NCBI RefSeq assembly: GCF_000423185.1
Contig: NZ_AUHM01000041.1
Span: 1 to 58,707, forward strand
From: Inquilinus limosus DSM 16000
Lineage (GTDB): Bacteria; Pseudomonadota; Alphaproteobacteria; DSM-16000; Inquilinaceae
Reading direction: 5' to 3'
DNA length: 58,707 nucleotides
Shown here: positions 52,312 through 58,707 of the stretch, piece after piece
How the letters are laid out: each line of letters opens with the position of its first letter
How positions within the stretch are numbered: the first letter of the stretch is position 1
Notes under the pieces: model-generated
Database searches by the model: none
Seen by the model: only the letters and a program-made list of their open reading frames with translations
What the model was told of the DNA's origin: nothing
Made by a program: the position numbers and the translations under genes

Positions 52312-53652
52312 ATGACCGTCTCGCCCCTCGATTCCGCCCTCTATGCCCCGCTGCTCTCCGACGCGGAGACCGCTGCCCTGTTCACCGACCGGGCGGCGCT
52401 GCGGGCGATGCTGCGGGTCGAGGCGGCGCTGGCCGAGGCCGAGGCGCGCTGCGGCGTGATCCCCGCCGCGGCCGCCAGCGCCATCGCCGCGGCGGCCGGC
52501 GCGCTCGACCCCGACCCGGCGGCGCTGGCCGCGAAAACGGCGGAGGACGGCGTGCCGGTTCCGGCCCTGGTGGCGGCGCTGCGCCAGGCGGTGGCCGCGT
52601 CGGCGGGGGACGGGGCGGCCCAGGCGGTGCATTGGGGCGCCACCAGCCAGGACATCCTCGACACCGGGCTGGTGCTGCGGCTGCGCAAGGTGATCGCGAT
52701 CCTCGAGGGCCGGCTGGCGGCCCTGATCCAGGCTCTCGCCGCGCTGGCCGACGCCCACCGAGCCACGGTGATGCCCGGCCGCACCCGGTCGCAGCAGGCG
52801 ACGCCGGTCTCCTTCGGCCTCAAGGCCGCCGGCTGGCTGGCGCCGCTGCTGCGAGACCACGACCGGCTCAGCGAGCTGAGGCCGCGCCTGCTGCTCCTCT
52901 CCTTCGGCGGAGCGAACGGTACGCTGGGCGCGCTGGGTGAAGACGGCGGGAAGGTCGAGGCGGCGCTGGCGGAGGTCCTGGATCTCGCCGTGCCGCCGAT
53001 GCCCTGGCACAGCCAGCGCGACGGCATCGCCGAATTCGCCAGCTGGCTGGCGCTGGTCACCGGCACGCTGGGCAAGATGGGCCGCGACCTGATCCTCCTG
53101 GCCCAGACCGAGGTGGCGGAGGTGCGGCCGGGCGCCGGCGGCGGGTCCTCGACCATGCCGCAGAAATCGAACCCGGTGGGGCCGGAGACGCTGGTCGCCC
53201 TCGCCCGCTTCAATGCCGGCCTCGTCGGGCAGCTGCAGCAGGCGATGCTGCACGAGCATGAGCGCGATGGCGCCGCCTGGCCGGTCGAATGGCTGGCCCT
53301 GCCGCAGATGGCCGTCGCCGCCGGCGCGGCGCTGAACCATGCCCTGGCCGTGGCCGGCAGCCTGCAGATCGACGCGGCCCGGATGGCGCAGCAGTTCGAG
53401 GCCTCGCACGGCCTGCTGCTGGCCGAGGCGGCGAGCTTCGCCCTCGCCGCCCACATGCCGCGCCCGGAGGCCCAGCGCCTGGTGAAGGAGGCGGCGGCGA
53501 AGGCCACCGCCACCGGGCGCCACCTGTTCGACCTGCTGGCCGAAACCTCCCAGGCGCCGGTCGACTGGCCCGCCCTGCGCGACCCCGCCCGCCACCTGGG
53601 CGCGGCCGAGGCCTTCATCGACCGGGTGCTGGTCGCGGCGAAGGGGGCCTGA
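52312..53652 (+). CDS. pcaB: 3-carboxy-cis,cis-muconate cycloisomerase
   Basis: 446 residues, fumarase/aspartase superfamily. The signature GGGSSTMPQKSNPVGPE lies at about 276-292; GATSQDILDTGLVLRLR and TRSQQATPVSFGLKAAGW are the other two conserved regions. It converts beta-carboxymuconate to gamma-carboxymuconolactone, the step before PcaC. Starts nine bases after pcaF with no clear ribosome site, so it depends on coupling. Last gene of the operon. Confidence 0.95.
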   Translation: MTVSPLDSALYAPLLSDAETAALFTDRAALRAMLRVEAALAEAEARCGVIPAAAASAIAAAAGALDPDPAALAAKTAEDGVPVPALVAALRQAVAASAGDGAAQAVHWGATSQDILDTGLVLRLRKVIAILEGRLAALIQALAALADAHRATVMPGRTRSQQATPVSFGLKAAGWLAPLLRDHDRLSELRPRLLLLSFGGANGTLGALGEDGGKVEAALAEVLDLAVPPMPWHSQRDGIAEFASWLALVTGTLGKMGRDLILLAQTEVAEVRPGAGGGSSTMPQKSNPVGPETLVALARFNAGLVGQLQQAMLHEHERDGAAWPVEWLALPQMAVAAGAALNHALAVAGSLQIDAARMAQQFEASHGLLLAEAASFALAAHMPRPEAQRLVKEAAAKATATGRHLFDLLAETSQAPVDWPALRDPARHLGAAEAFIDRVLVAAKGA

Positions 53653-53742
53653 GGCATTCGGGCGGCCGGTCTCCGCCCTCCTGGCCCGGCCAGCCATCCC
53701 GTCCTATCATCAAGCCTCCACGACCGATCGGAGAGGCCTCTG

Positions 53743-54870
53743 ATGGATCGCCGGACCTTTCTCGCGACGGGGCTTGCGACGGCCGCATTCGGAGCCGAAG
53801 CCCTCGCCCAGCACACGGATCACCCGCCGCCGCTGAAGGAAGCCCCGCCTCCGCCTGCGCCCTATTCGCGGCTGAAGGATGGAAGCTTCGTGCACCACCT
53901 CGAGCCCGAGCAGGAAGCCCAGCGCGTGTTCGACAGCCCGGCGCCGAAAGGGCCGCAGGGCCGCTGGATCGCGCGGGCGCCGCTGCCGATCCCGCGCAGC
54001 GAGATGGCCTGGGCGACGGCCTGGGCGGGCCGGATGCACATCGTCGGCGGCTACGGCGAGGGCCGGGTCGACCGCGCCTATCACCATGTCTACGATCCCG
54101 AGGCGGACCGTTGGTTCGACGCGGCACCGCTGCCGCGCGGCGCCAACCATGTGGCCGTGGCCGCCGATGCCGGGCGGGTCTACGCGCTGGGCGGCTTCAT
54201 CCAGCAGAACCGCGACCCCGACACCAAGGCCTATGCCTATGACGTCGCGGCGGATCGGTGGACCACCATCGCGCCCCTGCCGCGTCCCCGCGGCGCCGCC
54301 GCGGCCGTGGTGCTGGACGGCAAGGTCCACCTGATCGGCGGCGGCGGCGCGCCGGTCCAGGAGCGGGCGAGCGTCGGCTGGCACGAGGTCTACGACCCGC
54401 AGGCGGACCGGTGGGAGATGCGCAAGGCCCTGCCCGGCGCGCGCGACCATGTCGGCTGCGTCGCCTATGACGGGGTGATCCACGTCATCGGCGGGCGCTT
54501 CAACACCTTCGAGTACAACACCGACCTGCATCACGTGTACCTGCCCGACCGCGACACCTGGGAGGTACGCGCCCCGCTACCGACGGCGCGGTCCGGGCAC
54601 GGGCTCGTGGTCTATCGCGACCGCCTGTTCGCGATGGGGGGCGAGGCGGGCGTCCTGCAGCAGGGCGTGCCGCGGCAGGCCAAGGTGTTCGGGCAGATGG
54701 AGAGCTACGATCCGAAGACGGATTCCTGGCAGCAGCACGCGCCGATGCTGACCCCGCGCCACGCCGTCGGCGCGACCGTGCTGGGCGACCGCATCTATGT
54801 GGCGGGCGGCGGTGCCGTGCTCGGCGGCTCGCTGCAGTCGGCCGTGCACGAGGCCTTCGCGCTGGGCTGA
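53743..54870 (+). CDS. Kelch-repeat beta-propeller protein, probably Tat-exported
   Basis: 375 residues. MDRRTFLATGLATAAFGAEALAQ is a twin-arginine-like signal (RRTFLA) cut after about 23. Then five or six Kelch repeats of the MHIVGGYGEG...AYHHVYDPEADRW, VYALGGF...YAYDVAADRW, VHLIGGGG...EVYDPQADRW, IHVIGGRF...HHVYLPDRDTW, LFAMGGE...YDPKTDSW pattern, forming a six-bladed propeller. No active-site family match; bacterial relatives include sialate mutarotase-like proteins, but here the role is unknown. The Pro-rich segment after the signal is a linker. It is downstream of pcaB but separated by 90 bp. Confidence 0.88.
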   Translation: MDRRTFLATGLATAAFGAEALAQHTDHPPPLKEAPPPPAPYSRLKDGSFVHHLEPEQEAQRVFDSPAPKGPQGRWIARAPLPIPRSEMAWATAWAGRMHIVGGYGEGRVDRAYHHVYDPEADRWFDAAPLPRGANHVAVAADAGRVYALGGFIQQNRDPDTKAYAYDVAADRWTTIAPLPRPRGAAAAVVLDGKVHLIGGGGAPVQERASVGWHEVYDPQADRWEMRKALPGARDHVGCVAYDGVIHVIGGRFNTFEYNTDLHHVYLPDRDTWEVRAPLPTARSGHGLVVYRDRLFAMGGEAGVLQQGVPRQAKVFGQMESYDPKTDSWQQHAPMLTPRHAVGATVLGDRIYVAGGGAVLGGSLQSAVHEAFALG

Positions 54871-54876
54871 ACGGCC

Positions 54877-55503
54877 TCAGCCCTCGTCGACGGGAACCAG
54901 GGCGGCGACGTCGTCCTTGCCCTCGCCGCGCAGCCCCTCGGCCACGCCCCGGCGGTCGGCCGCGGGGCGGTTCTGGCTCATCTTCCACTTGCCCTCCAGC
55001 CGGGCGATCGGCAGGGCGAAGCCGACGATGCCCTTGAGCTGGGCGCGGATGAACTCCTCCGGCGCGTCGGATACGGCCCAGGGCACGGCCCGGCCGCCCT
55101 CGTGCCGCCGGGTCAGGCGGGTGACGAGGTCGAGCAGCCGGTCGGCGTCGTCGAACATCTCCAGCGGCCCGCTTGCGTGGATCGCGACGTAGTTCCAGGT
55201 CGGCACCACCTTGCCGGTCTGCCGCTTGGTCTCGTACCAGGACGGGGTGATGTAGGCCTCGGGGCCATGGAAGATCGCCAGCGCCTCCACCCCCGGCGCG
55301 CCGCCGGCGGCGTGAGGGTTGGCCTTGGCGAGATGGCCGTACAGCGTGCCGTTCGGCCCGGCCTTCTCATCCAGCAGCATCGGCACGTGGCTGGCGACGA
55401 GGCCGTCGGCGCCGAGGCTGACCAGCGTGGCCAGGCCGGCCTCGCGCATGGCGGCGTGCAGGATCTCGATCCGGTCTTCCCGGAAGGCGGGCGGGACATA
55501 CAT
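54877..55503 (-). CDS. FMN-binding negative transcriptional regulator family (PaiB-like)
   Basis: 208 residues from ATG 55501-55503; a longer frame to 55632 lacks support. MYVPPAFREDRIEILHAAMREAGLATLVS is the PaiB start, then HVPMLLDEKAGPNGTLYGHLAKANPH, YITPSWYETKRQTGKVVPTWNYVAIHASG and KGIVGFALPIARLEGKWKMSQNR complete the split-barrel flavin-binding fold. In Bacillus PaiB represses sporulation and protease genes; in proteobacteria the role is unclear and may be flavin-dependent. The last 25 residues are an acidic tail. Confidence 0.93.
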   Translation of the reverse strand: MYVPPAFREDRIEILHAAMREAGLATLVSLGADGLVASHVPMLLDEKAGPNGTLYGHLAKANPHAAGGAPGVEALAIFHGPEAYITPSWYETKRQTGKVVPTWNYVAIHASGPLEMFDDADRLLDLVTRLTRRHEGGRAVPWAVSDAPEEFIRAQLKGIVGFALPIARLEGKWKMSQNRPAADRRGVAEGLRGEGKDDVAALVPVDEG

Positions 55504-55709
55504 GGCATTGGCCTGGACAGCAGGGCGGATGCCGGACAGATGGCCATGAATCGGACTGATCGCCAGAGCCAATCCGGCAGGCGTCGGCAGTCCAATTCCG
55601 ATCGGCGCAGCGGCGGCATGCGCCCGCGGCACGGCCGCGCGCTTCCGCCGCGCCGGCCCTTGCTGCTATACCCGCCCCAGCCCTTCCCGCCTGCATCTGG
55701 ACCACGCCG

Positions 55710-57005
55710 ATGATCCCCCGCTACAGCCGCCCCGAGATGACCCGGATCTGGGAGCCGGAGAACAAGTACCGGATCTGGCTGGATATCGAGCTGGCGGCGC
55801 TGGAGGCGATGGCCCAGCTCGGCATCGTGCCTGACTCGGCGGTGAAGGCGGTGCGCGAGCGCGGCAACTTCAATGTCGAGCGCATCGACGAGATCGAGCG
55901 CGAGACCCGGCACGACGTCATCGCCTTCCTGACCAACCTGGCCGAGTATGTCGGGCCCGAGGCGCGCTTCGTGCACCAGGGCATGACCTCGTCCGACGTG
56001 CTGGACACCACGCTGGCGATCCAGCTGACCCAGGCGATCGACCTGCTGATCGCCGATGTCGACCTGCTGCTGGCGGCGCTGAAGCGGCGCGCCGAGGAGC
56101 ACAGGCACACCCTGACCGTCGGCCGCAGCCACGGCATCCATGCCGAGCCGACCACCTTCGGCCTGAAGCTGGCCGGCCACTGGGCCGCCTTCCGCCGCAA
56201 CCGCGACCGGCTGGTGCAGGCCCGGCGCGAGATCGCCACCTGCGCCATCTCCGGCCCGGTCGGCACCTTCGCCTCGGTCGATCCCTTCGTCGAGCGCTAT
56301 GTCGCCGACAAGCTGGGCCTGCAGATCGAGCCGGTGTCGACCCAGGTGATCCCGCGCGACCGCCACGCCATGGCCTTCGTCGTGTTCGGCGTCGTCGCCT
56401 CCTCGATCGAGAACCTCGCCATCGAGATCCGGCACCTGCAGCGCACCGAGGTGCGCGAGGCGGAGGAGTTCTTCCATCAAGGCCAGAAGGGCTCCTCGGC
56501 GATGCCACACAAGCGCAACCCGGTGCTGACCGAGAACCTGACCGGCCTGGCCCGGCTGGTGCGCGCCGCGGTGGTGCCGGCGATGGAGAACGTGGCGCTG
56601 TGGCACGAGCGCGACATCAGCCATTCCTCGGTCGAGCGGATGCAGGCCCCCGACGCCACCGTCACCCTCGACTTCGCCCTGGCGCGCCTGACCGGCGTGG
56701 TCGACAAGCTGCTGGTCTATCCGGAGCGGATGAAGGCCAATCTGGAATCGCTAGGTGGCCTGGTCTTCTCGCAGCGCGTGCTGCTGGCCCTGACCCAGGC
56801 CGGGGTCAGCCGCGAGGACGCCTATGTCCTAGTCCAGCGCAACGCCATGAAGGTCTGGCACGAGGGCGGGAGCTTCCTCGACCGCCTCGCCGCCGATCCG
56901 GACGTGGCCAAGGCGATCCCGCGCGAGGACCTGGCCCACGCCTTCACCTACGACTTCTACACCAAGCACGTCGACGACATCTTCGCCCGCGTCTTCGCGG
57001 AATAG
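55710..57005 (+). CDS. purB: adenylosuccinate lyase
   Basis: 431 residues. [28 protein letters not shown] at the start, [16 protein letters not shown] (catalytic region), [22 protein letters not shown] and the signature [18 protein letters not shown] (about 259-276) identify PurB. It removes fumarate from SAICAR and from adenylosuccinate in purine synthesis. No other pur genes are adjacent; a CTATAC (55666-55671) may be a -10 hexamer. Confidence 0.95.
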   Translation: MIPRYSRPEMTRIWEPENKYRIWLDIELAALEAMAQLGIVPDSAVKAVRERGNFNVERIDEIERETRHDVIAFLTNLAEYVGPEARFVHQGMTSSDVLDTTLAIQLTQAIDLLIADVDLLLAALKRRAEEHRHTLTVGRSHGIHAEPTTFGLKLAGHWAAFRRNRDRLVQARREIATCAISGPVGTFASVDPFVERYVADKLGLQIEPVSTQVIPRDRHAMAFVVFGVVASSIENLAIEIRHLQRTEVREAEEFFHQGQKGSSAMPHKRNPVLTENLTGLARLVRAAVVPAMENVALWHERDISHSSVERMQAPDATVTLDFALARLTGVVDKLLVYPERMKANLESLGGLVFSQRVLLALTQAGVSREDAYVLVQRNAMKVWHEGGSFLDRLAADPDVAKAIPREDLAHAFTYDFYTKHVDDIFARVFAE

Positions 57006-57030
57006 TACCCGCGATTCAAGTCGCTAAACC

Positions 57031-57119
57031 GTCATGGCGAGCCCCGAAGGGGCGTGGCCATCCAGGACGGCTCGCACCGGCCCCTGGATGGCCACGTCGC
57101 TGCGCTCCTCGCCACGACG
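57031..57119. repeat. palindromic 'cattgcgag'-like repeat, copy 3 (diverged)
   Basis: GTCATGGCGAG at the left and CTCGCCACGAC at the right pair with one mismatch, and the inner GGCCATCCAGG / CCTGGATGGCC arms pair perfectly. The loop ACGGCTCGCACCGGCC is the inverse orientation of the loop in copy 2. It lies between purB and the PLP-enzyme gene and may form a terminator-like hairpin. Confidence 0.8.
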
Positions 57120-57164
57120 ATGTTACAGACCCCAAGATTCATGATCTCCTGCGGAGGCGGCGCG

Positions 57165-58316
57165 ATGAACAAGAGCAAGCTTTCGGCCGCAAGCATCGCG
57201 GCGCAGGCGCTGGGCTGGGTCGACCCGGTGACCAAGGCGGTTACCCCGGCGATCCACCCCTCCTCCACCTATATCCGCGACCCGGACAACCAGTACCGCT
57301 CCGGCCGCGTCTATGCCCGTGCCGACAACCCCGGCTTCGACCAGGCCGAGGCGGTGCTGGCGGCGCTGGAGGGCGCGGAAGGCGCGGCCGTCTTCGCCTC
57401 CGGCATGGCCGCGGCGACCGCGGTGTTCCTGGCTCTGGCGCCGGGCGACCATGTGCTGGCGCCGAAGGTGATGTACTGGTCGCTGCGCAACTGGCTGGTG
57501 ACCGAGGCCACCCGCTGGGGGCTGAAGGTCGAGCTGGTCGACACGCATGACCTCGGCGCCGTCCGCGCCGCGCTGCGCCCGGGCGAGACCAAGCTGGTGT
57601 GGCTGGAGACGCCGGCCAACCCGCTCTGGACCGTCACCGACATCGAAGCGGTGGCCGAGGCGGCGCATGAAGCCGGCGCCCGGGTGGCGGTGGATTCCAC
57701 CGTGGCGACGCCGGTGCTGACCCGGCCGTTGGCGTTGGGCGCCGACCTGGTGATGCATTCGGCGACCAAGTATCTGAACGGCCATTCCGACGTCATCGCC
57801 GGGGCGCTGGCCACCGCCCGCGACGACGAGACCTGGCAGCGGATCAAGCGCATCCGCGCCCAGAACGGGGCCGTGCTGGGGCCATTCGAGGCCTGGCTGC
57901 TGCTGCGCGGCATGCGCACGCTGGTGCCCCGGGTACGCCAGGCCTCGGCCACGGCGCTGGCCATCGCCGAGCATTTCCGCGGCCACGACCTGGTCTCGGC
58001 CGTGCTCTATCCCGGCCTGGACGACGCGCCGGGCCACGCAGTCGCGGCCCGGCAGATGCAGGGCGGTTTCGGCGGCATGCTGTCGGTCCGGGTCAAGGCC
58101 GGCGCCGCGGCCGCGATCGCCGCGGCGGCGAAGGTCGAGCTGTGGAAGCGCGCCACCTCGCTGGGCGGGGTCGAGAGCCTGATCGAGCACCGCGCCAGCG
58201 TCGAGGGCCCGACCAGCCCGGTGCCGGACGATCTGCTGCGCCTGTCGGTCGGCATCGAGGACCCGGCCGAGCTGATCGCCGACTTGGAGCAGGCGCTGCG
58301 GGCGGCGGTCGCTTAA
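57165..58316 (+). CDS. PLP-dependent trans-sulfuration-family enzyme (cystathionine gamma-synthase/lyase type)
   Basis: 383 residues from ATG 57165 with GGAGG upstream; the longer frame from 57054 starts in the repeat. Cys/Met_Meta_PP family: RADNPGFDQAEAVLAALEGAEGAAVFASGMAAATAVFLAL, the phosphate-binding segment, LVWLETPANPLWTVTDI, VAVDSTVATPVLTRPL and the PLP lysine Lys202 in MHSATKYLNGHSDVIAG. C-terminal SLGGVESLIEHRASVEG is also conserved. It makes or cleaves cystathionine, or handles O-acylhomoserine; exact reaction not determinable. Confidence 0.93.
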   Translation: MNKSKLSAASIAAQALGWVDPVTKAVTPAIHPSSTYIRDPDNQYRSGRVYARADNPGFDQAEAVLAALEGAEGAAVFASGMAAATAVFLALAPGDHVLAPKVMYWSLRNWLVTEATRWGLKVELVDTHDLGAVRAALRPGETKLVWLETPANPLWTVTDIEAVAEAAHEAGARVAVDSTVATPVLTRPLALGADLVMHSATKYLNGHSDVIAGALATARDDETWQRIKRIRAQNGAVLGPFEAWLLLRGMRTLVPRVRQASATALAIAEHFRGHDLVSAVLYPGLDDAPGHAVAARQMQGGFGGMLSVRVKAGAAAAIAAAAKVELWKRATSLGGVESLIEHRASVEGPTSPVPDDLLRLSVGIEDPAELIADLEQALRAAVA

Positions 58317-58340
58317 GGGGCGGGCCGGCTCCTTTGCGTT

Positions 58341-58390
58341 GCCTCTCCCGCTTGCGGGAGAGGTCGGGCTCGCGCAGCGAGACCGGGTGA
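58341..58390. repeat. 'cctctcccgc' palindromic repeat, most complete copy
   Basis: GCCTCTCCCGCTTGCGGGAG then AGG forms a perfect hairpin, followed by a second small hairpin, GGGCTCGCGCAGCGAGACC, ending GGGTGAG. It is the same family as the arms at 28895/29037 and the core at 23661. The repeat stops where the IS110-like sequence begins. Confidence 0.8.
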
Positions 58391-58707
58391 GCAACCGTGT
58401 TTGGAGGGGTCAGTTTTGGAGGGCGATCCAGGGCTTGTGATCTCTGAGCATGGCGTTGAGGCGGGTGAGGAGCTTTCTGGCGATGGCCAGGAGAGCGAGC
58501 TTGGGGGCTTTGCCTCTGGCCCGGAGACGGCTGTAGCAGGCGGCGAGGTCAGAGGAGGAGCGGGTGGCGGAGAGAGCGGCGAGGTAGAGCAGGTTGCGGG
58601 GTTCGCGGCGGCCGCCGCGGATGTGGCGTTTGCCGAGCCAAGCGCCGCTCTCTCGGGGATAGGGGGCGGTGCCGGTGATGGCGGCGAGGGCTTTGCGATC
58701 GCACTGG
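58391..58707 (-). mobile_element. IS110-family insertion sequence, 3' end only
   Basis: The transposase C-terminus ends at 58410; the next bases CAGTTTTGGAGGGC and TTTGGAGGGGTCAG form a short direct-like repetition around the stop. IS110 elements lack classical inverted repeats. The boundary on the left, about 58391, touches the palindromic repeat. The rest lies beyond the window. Confidence 0.65.
58410..58707 (-). CDS. IS110-family transposase, C-terminal 98 residues (partial)
   Basis: Translated in frame to TGA 58410-58412: QCDRKALAAITGTAPYPRES, then WLGKRHIRGGRREPRNLLYL, KAPKLALLAIARKLLTRLNA and MLRDHKPWIALQN. This is the Transposase_20 domain (A-x-x-G-x-AP...S-G...R-x-I-x-GGR...R-x-LY-x-A) of IS110-type DEDD transposases, including the serine-type region common to the family. 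It is truncated by the window end; the N-terminal DEDD domain is not visible. Confidence 0.85.
   Translation of the reverse strand, partial: QCDRKALAAITGTAPYPRESGAWLGKRHIRGGRREPRNLLYLAALSATRSSSDLAACYSRLRARGKAPKLALLAIARKLLTRLNAMLRDHKPWIALQN

Noticed and set aside
57031-57119. tRNA or small RNA gene suggested by strong folding
   Set aside because: No tRNA-like cloverleaf, anticodon or T-loop motif; the sequence is a dispersed palindromic repeat related to two other copies here.

Overview
This is a GC-rich (roughly 70 percent by eye), gene-dense chromosomal window. Gene content and style point to an alphaproteobacterium, most likely of the Rhodospirillales (Inquilinus/Azospirillum-like): NAD(P) transhydrogenase alpha, a PcaQ-controlled pca operon, SitABCD, FecIR signalling, and dispersed 'cattgcgag...ctcgcaatgac' palindromic repeats. 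The taxonomic call is inference. No rRNA, tRNA or CRISPR array was found.

Layout. 1-2.8 kb: the 5' end of pntA, a CBS-domain protein, a ketopantoate-reductase-like gene and a divergent GntR/FCD regulator, with two GTATAC-centred candidate operators between the last two. 2.8-7.2 kb: a leftward iron cell-surface-signalling cluster of FecI-type sigma factor, FecR, STN-containing TonB-dependent receptor and periplasmic binding protein. The receptor lacks about 300 residues of its barrel. 7.6-8.9 kb: an MFS carrier behind a stem-loop/T-tract leader. 8.9-18.0 kb: one tightly coupled leftward operon, lacI - two ABC permeases - binding protein - two ADP-ribosylglycohydrolase-family enzymes - class III CoA-transferase, with two near-identical LacI-type operators. 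I regard this as the best candidate for an undescribed catabolic system.

18.4-25.9 kb: trehalose/alpha-glucan genes treZ-treY-(unknown)-glgX behind a small DUF2934 protein. 25.9-28.0 kb: an islet of clearly lower GC with a two-gene unit, a GHKL (Hsp90/MORC-like) ATPase and a small helical protein, which could be a defence-type system. 28.2-31.0 kb: accessory DNA with nested palindromic repeats, a phosphotransferase and two AT-rich tandem paralogous membrane proteins.

31.1-35.2 kb: housekeeping and exporter genes (Nudix, AEC carrier, SnoaL-like, EamA, methyltransferase). 35.4-38.8 kb: sitABCD (Mn/Fe import) behind an MntR-like box. 38.9-43.9 kb: LuxR-type regulator, HAD phosphatase, Bcr/CflA-type MFS, and an SBP56/methanethiol-oxidase gene coupled to a membrane protein. 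44.0-45.8 kb: LysR regulator beside a frameshifted NAD(P)H:quinone oxidoreductase gene. 45.8-53.7 kb: pcaQ and the divergent operon pcaD-C-H-G-I-J-F-B, which encodes the complete path from protocatechuate to succinyl-CoA and acetyl-CoA, with a PcaQ-type box between. 53.7-58.3 kb: Kelch protein, PaiB-like protein, purB and a Cys/Met-metabolism PLP enzyme. The window ends inside an IS110-family transposase gene that abuts a palindromic repeat.
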